Part shown: positions 1-9,354 of the stretch, one piece after another | Layout of the letters: every line of letters begins with the position of its first letter | How positions within the stretch are numbered: position 1 is the stretch's first letter | Assembly (NCBI GenBank): GCA_009176605.1 | Contig: SEYY01012855.1 | Location: 1-22,500 of the forward strand | Reading direction: 5' to 3' | Source: Armadillidium nasatum | Lineage: Eukaryota > Arthropoda > Malacostraca > Isopoda > Armadillidiidae | DNA length: 22,500 nucleotides | Notes under the pieces: model-generated | The model's database searches: none | What the model saw: the letters and a program-made list of their open reading frames with translations, nothing else | Told to the model about the DNA's origin: nothing | Program-made: the position numbers and the translations under genes

Positions 1-1531
1 GGAGAGTGGAAGGACTTGATGAGCCGGGCAACTCATCAACCCTCTTCCACTAGTAGAATTATAGAAATTTTTATCATTTTTCCATTTTTTTTACAAATTA
101 AGAAAACTTTATATGGTATACTACAGTTCTCTTTATTTTACAGATTGAGATTATTGAGTTGAGAAATTTATAATAATTGTTTTGTTTTTTTAAAAAAAGT
201 ACATTCTATAACTTTCATAGTGTTTATACAACCATATGAATGTTAATATGCCTAAACTAAATTTGTAATTTTGCTTTGTTACAATTGAAATCGTGAAAAC
301 AAAATTATTAAAAATATAGGACTTCCAATTGAAGTAAAAATTGGTAAGAATATGAAAATATAAAGTAGGTGCCTTAGTCATAGTAAACTAAGTGAATAAA
401 TTGTGATATAATATATAATGAATATAAATTATTAATAAATATCTAATAAGTGTATTCTTAACAGTGACCTGTCAACTGACGTGGAAAAACTTTTGAACCA
501 TAAGAAAACCCTTAAATGTTTTTCCTATAACATTAAGGTATTTTATAACTTTATAAAATAGATATAATGATTATATAACATTATAATAAATGGATTATAT
601 ATGTATAAATAATTATGTATGCCTAATTGAATTTGTTTTTTTTTAGGGTTTTTTATTTGGGGCTTATTTTTCTTTGCTTTTCATTGAGCTTGCAGAGATT
701 TTCCACGAACTGCCAATCATCAATTGGTTGTGTTTTGATTGACTCAGAGTGGAACAGAATATTGAAAGCAATTAATTTAACTTAGAGAGCACAGTTAAGC
801 CACACATTTATATTGTAGTTAGTACCGTAATTCTTTTCTTCTTGTTACTAATCACTTCCTCTACTTTTTCCTTTCTTGGTCCTTGTGGCTTACGGTTGGA
901 GGTCTTTGGCGTGCACAGTTGAGTCCAGTAATACTTGAGAAGGAGGAGGTCTTGTTGGCCCCTGCTGTGCATTCTGGAAGGTAAAGAAAATAACTTTAAG
1001 AATATATTGTATTTAAGTTGGGTTCATTTAATTATTATTGTGCATTACAATATTCACGCTCAAAAACTCATTACTTTTGTTAAATTGTAATATTATCATA
1101 TATTTGATTATTATTGACATTGTAAAAAGAAAATAATTATTTATGTTAAATTAACCTTTAAATGTATAACTCTATAACTTGAATAAAAAAGTTACTGTTT
1201 GAAAGGGTGAATTAATTTACCTGTGTTTGAAGACTTGATTGTGTTCCTGATCTGAAAGTGTGTGGACTGGTTGAAGTTTGATAGATAGTAAGGATCCTCG
1301 CAGATAGACGGCCTTCATCAATTTTCTCTCTTGTTGCTTGACGTCCATCGCAGTCTATGAACACCGTCATTAGGGGGTAAGTCAAACTCTCTATTTTCTT
1401 GTATATTGTGGAACGTTTAGTAGGTAGGACAAAACAGTTCGGGGCCAAGCGTCAAATATTCATAGAACATATTAAATGTAAACTTGTCCCCTTACACATC
1501 TTTTGATCCTGCAACACCTACGTGCTGGCTG
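1..1531 (+). repeat. 5' long terminal repeat (first 6 bp outside window)
   Basis: This stretch aligns base for base with 11365-12900. The 3' copy has TGAAGT just before the shared part (11359-11364), so the LTR most likely starts TGAAGTGG and the window cuts off its first 6 bp. By eye the two copies differ by about 20 substitutions and several short indels, including a 4-bp deletion in the 3' copy near 12141 and a small rearranged patch near 1128 / 12490. It contains several AATAAA-type signals (for example 1182-1187) and a decent 5' splice-site match at 980/981 (GGAAG|GTAAAG). I cannot set U3/R/U5 limits. At about 1.53 kb it is a long LTR. The segment 1532-1571 before the PBS may be the true LTR end that is missing from the 3' copy. 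Confidence 0.95.
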
Positions 1532-1571
1532 GCGAGCAGCACTCTCCCCCACATATACATAAAAAGTAAAT

Positions 1572-1589
1572 TGGCGCCCGAACAGGGAC
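1572..1589 (+). other. Primer-binding site, tRNA-Lys type
   Basis: TGGCGCCCGAACAGGGAC begins 40 nt after the last base shared by both LTRs. TGG pairs with the CCA end of a tRNA. The 18 bases equal the tRNA-Lys (UUU anticodon) primer-binding site known from lentiviruses, so the primer is very probably a lysine tRNA. This fixes the + orientation of the element and marks the approximate end of the 5' LTR. Confidence 0.9.
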
Positions 1590-2084
1590 GTCGAGCCACG
1601 CTTACGAGACTGTGTTGAGTGTCGGTTAGGAAGGAAATCCTGAGGGATTGATCTAAGATAGGAAAAATTGATAATATAAATAGACATTGTGTAAGAAACA
1701 GAAATTGGTAAATAGCAGAATCAAAGAAGTAAATAGAAAATAGAGGATAAAATAATAGATGGTCAAGGTATAACTGAGAGTATACATGGTGTGAAAGTCT
1801 TGTATAAATTATATTGTCATAGTTTTCACGGTCTAAACTGTTCTTTTTCTTCATAGACACCGTAGACTTAGCTTAACAATTTGAAATATATTACATTGAA
1901 ATACATTTTTTAATTGATATTCTTTTTATATATTAGCGTCTCTTGAGACACTCATATATACACTGTACAGGTAACATTGAAAAGTGAGCCATCCCTTATA
2001 TCTATTTATAGATATAAGAAGTGTTGGTTTAACTTACCAGGAGTCAAAGAAATTCCTTTTTGCTTATATTATTGAGAAAACAAA
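1590..2084 (+). other. Untranslated leader of the LTR element
   Basis: About 495 AT-rich bases lie between the PBS and the first plausible gag ATG, with no ORF that looks real. The sequence includes a candidate splice donor, CAG|GTAACA, at 1970/1971, and a second one with a perfect GTAAGT lies just inside gag at 2179/2180. Either could supply the 5' exon of a spliced RNA for the 3' ORF. Packaging or dimerisation signals would be expected here, but I cannot identify one. Confidence 0.6.
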
Positions 2085-3680
2085 ATGTCGGATTCGGAAA
2101 TTGATCTGGAATCTTATTTGGCAATGGGCAGAAGTCAGTAGTCCACTTGATATGGAGAAGACAACCAGGTGCCACTGGTGTAAGTGATGTGACAGGAGCA
2201 GAAGGGGTAATATCAGCCAAGGCTGTAACCGAGATAATAGGCAATTTAGGAAAACAAATGCAGGATTTAAACCATCAATTAACCCAAATTCGTGTGACAA
2301 CTCCGATAACAGCCCCAACCCAGAAAATTGATGAAGTATTTATCACTATTCCTAAAGACGAAAGTATAAATACAACAACCACCCCTACGCATTTACCAGA
2401 ACTGAGCGTACGACCAAAGATGACTGTATTATTGCCTTTCGAAAGTAGTGGAAACTCTGTAGTAAAAATCCCAGATGACTTTACTAATATAACTCAGGAA
2501 ACAAATATCAGAACTGTAGCAACCTCTACAGTATCCTCTTGTTTATATACTCAAACTCCTACTACTACCTTAAATGTAGGATCTGGAAAACCATATCAAC
2601 CACCCCAAACAACATATCCGTCACATCAGTACCAACCAGCCAAGTGTCAGACAATAGATCAACCAACATATACAATACCTCAACAAACCAGGTATCAACC
2701 TTATGTACCACCAAATGTGAATAGTTTTGTACCAATGGGACCCAGTATGATAACCCCCCAATATCAATTAGACAGTATTCAACAACAGTTGTCGTTACTT
2801 ACACAAACAGTATCTTTGTTAACAGTTTTGGTTAATAATTCCCAAAAACCCAAAGTCTTGGAGCCAAAGATTTTCAGTTATGAAAAAGAACATGATTTGC
2901 ATAAATTTCTAGAACAGTTTTAAAAATATTGTAATAACAAATATCCACAGAGCCAAGATCAATGGTTGAGACTTATGGAAAATTATTTATCAGGAAAATT
3001 CCTGCGATTATACACTGTGGTAACTAAAACGGTAACAGATTACCTTACGGTAAAACAAGTTCTTATCAGGTGGTATAATCAGGAGGAAAAAAAAAGAAAT
3101 GAAAACAAATTACGAGCATATCATTCTGCAAAGAGACAACCTGGAGAAGATGTAAATTTATTCGCTCTTGAGATTAGAACAATTAGGTTGTCAGGCTTTT
3201 CCTGGTGTAAACATGCGAGAGCACGAATCTCTGAGAACAGCCTTCATGTTAAGTTTACCTTTGAATGTTCAGAGAAAACTCAGAGAATACATTATTCAAA
3301 ATGACATCAATACACAGACTAAAGTTCCATGGGAAAGACTTGTAATGCTAGCAGACTCTTATGATCGAGAATTCCAAACAGATAATGAATTGGTATCTTC
3401 CTTATATAGAGAACCGGAGAAGAGCAGTCAAGTCATACAACTTGATGCTCCAGAGGCTGACATAGAAGTAATACAAATTGATACGATAATTCCCCAGACC
3501 ACATGGAGTGAAACTTTAAAACATGGTTTACCCCAGAAATCAAAAATGATTAACAAATTACCACCAAATACTTCACAGAATAACAAAAAGAATAGAACAA
3601 TGAACAACCCCAATAACTACCCGACTGATAATAATCAGAACGCCCAAATGAGAAAAGAAACCTCTCTTTCTAACAATTCT

Positions 3681-3872
3681 TGTAGTTATTGTGGATTCAG
3701 AGGTCATGTACATACTGAATGCTATAAAAAGCTAGGAATTTGTAGTTATTGTAAACAGAAAGGCCACATCCGCAGAGATTGTTGGAATAAGAATAATGGA
3801 AATGTACCTCCAACAGGAGAGAAAGTTTATGAATGTCCATTCTGTGGTGAAAACCATCTGGGCATAAATTGT
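3681..3872 (+). other. Nucleocapsid zinc knuckles 1-3
   Basis: Three cysteine-histidine boxes lie in one frame. Box 1 (3681-3722) and box 2 (3741-3782) are canonical CX2CX4HX4C retroviral knuckles. Box 3 (3834-3872) is a shortened CX2CX3HX4C version. They bind the genomic RNA in Gag. A further CX2CX3HX4C box lies at 4078-4116 in a different frame. Confidence 0.9.
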
Positions 3873-4077
3873 CAGTTACAGAATCGGGAAAAAGCAAATC
3901 AGATGTCGAGGGAGACAATGAATCAAAATCAGGATATTTCGGATCGGAATCGAAACACAACACCTTTACCACAGAGATCACCAAACCAAAGCGGTTCGCA
4001 CCTTCCACAATTCCAAATTACAGAATGACCCTTGGGCAGCTCAAGGAGCTAGACCCAAGGATCAGTACATTGACAAT

Positions 4078-4116
4078 TGCCTCATGTGTGGGAATTCCCA
4101 TCCTGAAGGTAGTTGT
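4078..4116 (+). other. Fourth zinc knuckle in the gag frame that reaches the slippery site
   Basis: Reading from 4060 gives a box C-LM-C-GNS-H-PEGS-C, spacing CX2CX3HX4C, the same as knuckle 3. It is one base out of frame with knuckles 1-3, showing that a single-base indel has disrupted gag upstream. This frame runs on to the GGGAAAC site and stops at TGA 4150-4152. It therefore identifies the real gag frame at the gag-pol junction. Confidence 0.75.
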
Positions 4117-4127
4117 TCAGAGGATGC

Positions 4128-4169
4128 GGGAAACTTAAACACTCTGCAGTGATGGGCCACACTGTGGAG
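4128..4169 (+). promoter_or_regulatory. -1 programmed ribosomal frameshift signal (gag-pol)
   Basis: The heptamer GGGAAAC at 4128-4134 is phased as G GGA AAC in the gag frame. It is followed by a 7-nt spacer and a possible 8-bp stem, CTCTGCAG (4142-4149) with CTGTGGAG (4162-4169), including two G-U pairs and a 12-nt loop that holds the gag TGA. Slippage by -1 enters exactly the frame of the protease/RT ORF. GGGAAAC is an established slippery sequence in several retroviruses. A pseudoknot is possible but was not evaluated. Confidence 0.75.
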
Positions 4170-6599
4170 AAATTATTTACTCCGGATACCTTTTTGGCTC
4201 AAAATACAATCACGGAATCAGAATCTATGGGAATAAATGGACTCGGACTCGGATTTAGTAAAGAAAATGATACTTGGAATGAAATTGGAATCCATGGGAA
4301 AAATCAATCACAGAATTTTAATAAACCTTTAAACATTCATAACAACATATGTCAAGCTGATGTAGATCCATTGATAGTAAATATTTCTCTGAACTCTGGT
4401 GAGGGATTCGTAGAATGTATGATTGACACTGGAGCAGGGGTTAGTTTATTGAGTGAAGGAGCTGTATATCAATTCCCCCCTTTAAAACCAAAATTATCCG
4501 GTGAAGTTAGGGCATTAAAGGGATTTGGTCAAAAGAAAGAGATCCCTATAAAATATTACGTAGAAACATTTGTTCTTTTTGATAGTGGGTTTATTTCAAA
4601 ACCTATTAAATTTTATTTGGTTCCATTAGAACTTATGACCTATAATGCTGTGTTAGGAGCTGTTGATCTTAAAGATAATAGATTAGTCCCTGATCTCACC
4701 AAAAGAGAATTGTTACATAGATCTAATAACACCTTCAGTGTTATTGGAAAAGACATAAGCCTAACGATCCCATTTTTTAATTGTTTAATACCTAAAGTCA
4801 CAGTCATTCCACCTTATACTTGCCAATTTATAGCCATTAGTATTCCCTCTTTGAAAGGTAATTATAGGGAGATGAAATCTTTGGAATTTGTAGGAATATC
4901 CCATCCTTGTTTAAATATCCTCCCAGGTATAATAGATAATAAATCTAATGACGTATGTGTCGCTGTTTTTAATCCCTCTGAGAAGGAACAACACTTACGA
5001 AAGAACACAGTGATAGGACACATTAATGAACTTAGATATTCTAATAACACAGAAAATACAAAAATACTACAGAAAAATGTAATGAAGGATGAAATTGAAC
5101 CAGTAAGTTACTGGACCATTGAAAAATTAGACACAGAATTTGAATTACACAACTTAGCACTGTCCACTGAACAACATGAAAAACTAATTTCAGTCCTACT
5201 GAAACATCCTCATGTACTTAGTACTGGGGATAATGATGTTGGACTAGCACAGAATATCGCACACACAATTGAACTAGAAACTGATAAACCTGTCAGAATC
5301 CCGGTAAGGCGTTTTCAGGGACCATTAGCACAGGAGATAGAACGGGAGTGTGCTGACCTTTTAGAAAGTGACATTATACGACCCAGTAAGTCACCGTACT
5401 CAGCCCCGGTAGTTCCAGTAAGGAAACCTGATGGTTCTTTGAGACTTTGCATAGATTACCGTAAATTAAACAGTGTTACGAAGGGAGATTCATTCCCCTT
5501 ACCAAATTTAATCGACATGATTTACAACATGTATGGTAACACTTTCTTTACTACCATTGATCTCATCAAGGGTTATTATCAGGTCGCAATGGACCCTGAC
5601 AGTATTGAGAAAACTGCGTTCTCCACACCTTTTGGGCAATATGAATATTTAAAGATGCCCTTTAGGGTCAAAAATGGACCTGCCACGTTCCAACGTGGCA
5701 TGATGATCGCTTTGGCTGGACTACCCTGGAATAAAGTAATGGTCTATTTAGACGACATTATTATTCTCGGAAATGATTTTTATGACCATATAGACACGCT
5801 AGAAAAAGTCCTAATGGCCTTAGGGTCAAACGGATATAAACTCCGACCGAAGAAAACCAGACTATGCAGATCCGAGGTTGAATTTCTGGGTCATAGAATA
5901 TCTAATAAAGGTATACAACCTTTGGAGAAAAATTTAAAAGGAGCACTAGAATTCCCTATTCCTACCACAGTAAAACAATTGAGGCAGTTTTTAGGTATGG
6001 TAAATTTTTATCGACGTCATATACCTAACTGTTCACAAATTGCACAACCACTTTCAGCACAGACAGGGGGGAAAACAGTTACATGGACAAGGGAGTGCCA
6101 GACTGCTTTCGAGGCTTTAAAAGCAGCCTTAATTAACCCTACCTTATTGGGTTTTCCTGATTACACTCCAACGGCTTCACCATTGGAGTTGTATGTTGAT
6201 GCCTCGAATGTAGGTGCTGGTGCTTGCTTGTCACAAAAACAAAATGGAATACACAGACCAATCGCATATATATCCACCACATTCAGTGGACCTCAGAAAA
6301 ACTACAGCACAATAGATAAGGAACTGACTGCCTTGCGATGGGCAGTTAAGTCCCTTAAAGCATTCCTAAAAGGAGTTAGATTTGTAATATACACAGATCA
6401 TCAGCCCCTAATATACCTCCAAAACATGAGTATGGTGGATGGAAGGGTGGCCCGTACATGGGAGGAGCTGAATGAATATAATTTTGAGATTAGACACATC
6501 ACAGGAAAGGGAAATATAATTGCTGACACTTTATCAAGGTCACCGATACCTAATGATTTCCAAACAATAGAAATAGGACACAAATTCCAAATTTTGTGA
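4128..6599 (+). CDS. pol: Pol part 1: aspartic protease, reverse transcriptase, RNase H
   Basis: The frame is uninterrupted for about 820 codons and has no useful ATG at its start, as expected for a frameshift product. The aspartic protease carries DTGAG with its Asp codon at 4425. The RT shows SPYSAPVVPVRKPDGS (near 5393), TIDLIKGYYQ (first catalytic Asp), FRVKNGPATFQ and the YLDD box (Asp codons 5751 and 5754), then the EFLGH thumb motif. RNase H follows with VDASNVGAG, KELTALRWAV, YTDHQPL and ADTLSR, so all four acidic residues are present. No internal stop occurs even though gag is broken. The TGA at 6597 comes from a one-base shift, because the reading resumes in the next frame with the OTU-like domain. 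The enzyme copies the RNA genome into DNA inside the particle. Confidence 0.95.
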   Translation, partial: GKLKHSAVMGHTVEKLFTPDTFLAQNTITESESMGINGLGLGFSKENDTWNEIGIHGKNQSQNFNKPLNIHNNICQADVDPLIVNISLNSGEGFVECMIDTGAGVSLLSEGAVYQFPPLKPKLSGEVRALKGFGQKKEIPIKYYVETFVLFDSGFISKPIKFYLVPLELMTYNAVLGAVDLKDNRLVPDLTKRELLHRSNNTFSVIGKDISLTIPFFNCLIPKVTVIPPYTCQFIAISIPSLKGNYREMKSLEFVGISHPCLNILPGIIDNKSNDVCVAVFNPSEKEQHLRKNTVIGHINELRYSNNTENTKILQKNVMKDEIEPVSYWTIEKLDTEFELHNLALSTEQHEKLISVLLKHPHVLSTGDNDVGLAQNIAHTIELETDKPVRIPVRRFQGPLAQEIERECADLLESDIIRPSKSPYSAPVVPVRKPDGSLRLCIDYRKLNSVTKGDSFPLPNLIDMIYNMYGNTFFTTIDLIKGYYQVAMDPDSIEKTAFSTPFGQYEYLKMPFRVKNGPATFQRGMMIALAGLPWNKVMVYLDDIIILGNDFYDHIDTLEKVLMALGSNGYKLRPKKTRLCRSEVEFLGHRISNKGIQPLEKNLKGALEFPIPTTVKQLRQFLGMVNFYRRHIPNCSQIAQPLSAQTGGKTVTWTRECQTAFEALKAALINPTLLGFPDYTPTASPLELYVDASNVGAGACLSQKQNGIHRPIAYISTTFSGPQKNYSTIDKELTALRWAVKSLKAFLKGVRFVIYTDHQPLIYLQNMSMVDGRVARTWEELNEYNFEIRHITGKGNIIADTLSRSPIPNDFQTIEIGHKFQIL

Positions 6600-7863
6600 T
6601 TATATACCTAGTGGATTTAACCTTATTGTTGTTCCAGGGGGTGGAGATGCACTCTTCAAGTGTTTCTCAATGTTTTTATACGGAACAATGGACAATCACA
6701 TAGAGATAAGAGAAACTGTAGTAAATGAACTTATAAATCACATAGGTAAATACAAGTTGCAAAACAGTAATATCAGGAAACGATTGAGGTTAATGACACA
6801 TAGGGGACAGGTACCTATACCAGAAGTTATCGATTCCTTCTGTAACTTATATAAAAGTAGAGTGGAGGTTTATTACGACGATGATAAACCCATAGTCCAT
6901 GGATCCCACTTTGTCGATTATACCTGTAGGTTAAAATGTCTTGGGGGTATTCATTATAATTACTTGGAACCCATCACTGTTACACAAAATGAAACAAATG
7001 AGATGCTCATAAAAATTAATGAAATAATTCCTATATATGGAGATATAGAGGTGTCCCATCATAACATTTGTGAGTTGGACATCATGAATGATCAGAATGA
7101 GGATCATATAATTAAATCTTTAATACAACAAGTGTCTTTAAAAATTCCATATAACTTATGGCCAGAAAAATTAAAAATATTTAAATCACATCATAGATCA
7201 TTATCAATTATAAATGACATATTGTACCATTGTCGGGAGGACCCCCAAGCAAATCAGTATGTTATATCATTTCCAATGTTAATAAACATAGTATTAAAAC
7301 TTCATTGGAATTGTGCACACATAGGGCGCAATAAGTTGTTAGAACTTATCTATAAATACTTCTGGCATCCCCGAACTAATCAAGTAGTAGTTGATGTAGT
7401 TCGATGTTGTCCAACTTGTCAAAGATTAAAAACACACACAAATAATATTATACCTCCGACCTTAAAAATAGTTGCAAAAAGCCCTTTCGATCTAGTGGCC
7501 ATGGATTTGTTACAATTCCCCGTTACAGAAAAGGGAAATAAATATGCAATGGTGTTTATAGATCACTGTTCTAAATGGGCAAATGTTTTACCCATTGCTG
7601 ATAAACAAGGTTTAACCGTATCCACGGCTCTTAAAGAAAGAATATTACCATTTTTACCAAAGATTCCTAATAGAATGCTCACGGATAATGGAACTGAATT
7701 TAATAATGACAATTTCCAAAGAGTCTTAAACCAGTTTAACATTAAACATATTCGGACCTCCCCTTTACATCCTTCCAGTAATGGCATATGCGAAAGATTT
7801 AATAGAAGTCTGATCCAATTACTAAAATGCTTAGTGTTGGAAAATGAAAACCATTTGGGATGA
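6598..7863 (+). CDS. pol: Pol part 2: OTU-like domain and integrase (frameshifted relative to RT)
   Basis: This frame is open from upstream of 6598 and is one base off the RT frame. Bases 6634-6972 encode an OTU-like fold: the block VPGGGDALFKCFS followed by LYGT..NH.EIR..VV, and at the end GGIHYNYL, whose His codon is at 6952. The integrase has an H-x4-H / C-x2-C zinc domain (His codons from 7303, CPTC near 7408) and a DDE core with Asp at 7504, Asp at 7684 and Glu at 7792, spacing D-x59-D-x35-E. The DX35E spacing is canonical, so the catalytic core looks intact. The TGA at 7861 is due to an extra T in the run at 7854-7856. Integrase would insert the cDNA into the host genome. The OTU-like part has no assigned role here. 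Confidence 0.92.
   Translation, partial: DYIPSGFNLIVVPGGGDALFKCFSMFLYGTMDNHIEIRETVVNELINHIGKYKLQNSNIRKRLRLMTHRGQVPIPEVIDSFCNLYKSRVEVYYDDDKPIVHGSHFVDYTCRLKCLGGIHYNYLEPITVTQNETNEMLIKINEIIPIYGDIEVSHHNICELDIMNDQNEDHIIKSLIQQVSLKIPYNLWPEKLKIFKSHHRSLSIINDILYHCREDPQANQYVISFPMLINIVLKLHWNCAHIGRNKLLELIYKYFWHPRTNQVVVDVVRCCPTCQRLKTHTNNIIPPTLKIVAKSPFDLVAMDLLQFPVTEKGNKYAMVFIDHCSKWANVLPIADKQGLTVSTALKERILPFLPKIPNRMLTDNGTEFNNDNFQRVLNQFNIKHIRTSPLHPSSNGICERFNRSLIQLLKCLVLENENHLG
6634..6972 (+). other. OTU-like (ovarian tumour protease fold) domain in Pol
   Basis: OTU cysteine proteases are known by an N-terminal D-G-x-C-L-F-R block, an LYG..xxH..LR..VV helix and a C-terminal HYN-type histidine box. Here the blocks read GGGDALFKCFS, LYGT with NH and EIR, RVEVYYDDDKPI, and IHYNYLEP, in the right order and at a fitting length of about 110 residues. 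The catalytic Cys position is Ala (codon GCA at 6649-6651) and the preceding Asp is Gly. The domain as read is therefore probably not a protease unless a nearby Cys (three residues later) substitutes. It lies between RNase H and the integrase zinc domain. Confidence 0.75.
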
Positions 7864-8969
7864 GGAAATACCCTCATCAGTGGTTATTTATAACCATACA
7901 TGGCATCGAGCCTTAAAGATGTCACCATCTGATTATTTGCTAAAGGAATCTCATATCGCCCCAAATTCATGCATATCCGCAATATTGGGAGGCAGGCACT
8001 GCAAATTTTAAAGCTTTTAGGATAGGACAGAGGGTGGCCAAGAAGAAGATTTTTAAAGGTCACCATGTATCAAATAAATTCCTCATCCGATGGGAGGGTC
8101 CATTCGTTATCACAGCAGTCAATGATAACCGTATAACGTATCTGATAAAGAAATTAAATATTCCCAATGCTAGGGAAGAAAGAGTACATCATTCACATTT
8201 GCGAAAATGGATAAAAATACCTGCATATCTAAAAAATCATAGACTCTACAAAGAAAAAGCTTTTTATGAAGATGAAGATGAAATAGAACCGGAGGATGAA
8301 GATTCAGTAAGAGATCTTGAATCTGAAATCTTGTCTGATGAGCAAGAGTTCGATAATCAAAATTCTATAAGAGAGGAGGAGGAGGAGGAATTTGAAGGAT
8401 TTGTAGATTCTGACATGCCTCCACAAAACACAGAAAAAATCTTACAAATGGTAAGAGAGTTACAGACATTGAATGTATCAAATAATTCCTCTACCCCAGG
8501 AGAACAAATTGATACTGGAATCATGAATAGAATAGAAAATAATATTGGAGATATAATAGAAAATGTAAGTTCAATAGTTTCCCCTGTTAATTTATCAAAC
8601 ATTTCACCAATTCCGTATGTACCCATAATTTATTCCCCTGAATTATCTTCACCATATCGAAGATCAATAAATGTCAATCTTTGTCAAAGCGTGTTTTCCC
8701 CAACATTTCAAGAAAGTCGCTGTAGTAACATTATAGAGCAGTCATTGAGTAAAATAACGAAATCAGAATCGGAAAACGAGTTTTCTGGATTTGAAAATCC
8801 AAATTACAGACGAAAATCTAGCTCAGATTACAGTGACATACCAAATCTCGAATGGGATGATTCCTCTTTAATGGACCATTATGTGCCAAGGAGAATGAGC
8901 TCACCTAGAGATGAATCGGCTATTTTAGATTTCCTTAGAACAAGAAAGGCTAGAGGAAAACTTGAGTGA
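7856..8969 (+). pseudogene. pol: Pol part 3: integrase C-terminal GPY/F domain and acidic tail
   Basis: After the extra T near 7855, the integrase continues in a second frame (WDEEIPSVVIYNHTWHRA..SPSDYLL) to about 7960. A further one-base shift near 7950-7970 moves it to the frame of the long ORF that ends with TGA at 8967. That part contains HAYPQYWEAG, then FLIRWEGPFVI with VHHSHLRKW, a GPY/F module (8070-8210) typical of Ty3/Gypsy integrases. No chromodomain is visible. From about 8265 the protein is very acidic (runs of D and E, including six E codons at 8374-8391), then Ser/Asn/Pro-rich and apparently disordered for about 230 residues. It ends with SAILDFLRTRKARGK. Tails like this may contact chromatin or the particle, but that is inference. 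Confidence 0.8.
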
Positions 8970-9354
8970 AGGAGAAGATAAAGTGAGCCCTAGCAAAAGA
9001 TTACACACAATCATTGAAGAATCTTCAAATGAATTTGAAGAAGAAATCACACAATCCCATAGTAGGTTAATGAGATTCTTAGCTGAAAATTACCAAATTA
9101 CAGAGATGGCAACAGTTGACAATGTTGACAACTTATCACCATCTTATTCAGTAGAAGGAGAGTTATTCCTAAAACAAAAAGTTAGTCGAAGGAGAAGTTT
9201 AACTGGAGAATCAATAATAGAAATTACACCTAAATTAATGATTGAAACACCTGTTAGAAAACCTGGTACAAGATCAAGGGGAAAAGTAACAGAATATTCT
9301 CATGTAATGGATACACCATTAGAATGGAGAAAGAAGAAAAAAACAGTAGAATGA
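8929..9354 (+). CDS. Small basic/acidic ORF overlapping the end of pol; possible continuation of Pol
   Basis: This frame is open from 8929 to TGA at 9352 and overlaps the end of the acidic tail in the +1 frame. It has no ATG before codon 48 or so. It encodes acidic stretches (SSNEFEEEIT), a short SRLMRFLAENYQ helix-like segment and a basic end (RSRGK, RKKKK). Without a start codon it is best read as Pol tail displaced by one more single-base shift, or as a frame reached by recoding. I recognise no domain. The SRLMRFL segment resembles the end of both the Pol tail and the 3' ORF. Confidence 0.45.
   Translation: MSLEQERLEENLSEGEDKVSPSKRLHTIIEESSNEFEEEITQSHSRLMRFLAENYQITEMATVDNVDNLSPSYSVEGELFLKQKVSRRRSLTGESIIEITPKLMIETPVRKPGTRSRGKVTEYSHVMDTPLEWRKKKKTVE

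Larger units (their letters stand above)
2085..4152 (+). pseudogene. gag: gag polyprotein (capsid and nucleocapsid), broken
   Basis: The likely start is the ATG at 2085, which opens 18 codons (beginning MSDSEIDLESY) before a TAG at 2139; the rest continues in another frame from about 2105. A Pro/Thr/Gln-rich N-terminal part (2147-2850) has a short predicted coiled coil around 2760-2850. It leads into a capsid region with the retrotransposon-gag pattern: a WLRLMENYLSGKF-type helix near 2963, R-rich repeats, and LEQLGCQAFPG near 3174. Three zinc knuckles follow in one frame (3681-3872) and a fourth sits in the next frame (4078-4116). Lesions seen: the shift or stop near 2139, TAA at 2921-2923, a one-base shift near 3165-3170, and a one-base shift between about 3930 and 4026 that brings in TGA at 4026. 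In the final frame gag ends at the TGA at 4150-4152, downstream of the -1 slippery site. The product would assemble the virus-like particle and bind RNA. Confidence 0.85.

Noticed and set aside
1212-1448. Antisense 78-codon ORF in the 5' LTR, with the same protein at 12581-12817 in the 3' LTR
   Set aside because: It starts with TTG, has no recognisable domain, and identity between the two copies follows from LTR duplication, so it is not independent evidence of coding.
3869-4138. 89-codon ORF at the gag end
   Set aside because: An alternative-frame shadow. Knuckles 3 and 4 identify the real frames on each side of it.
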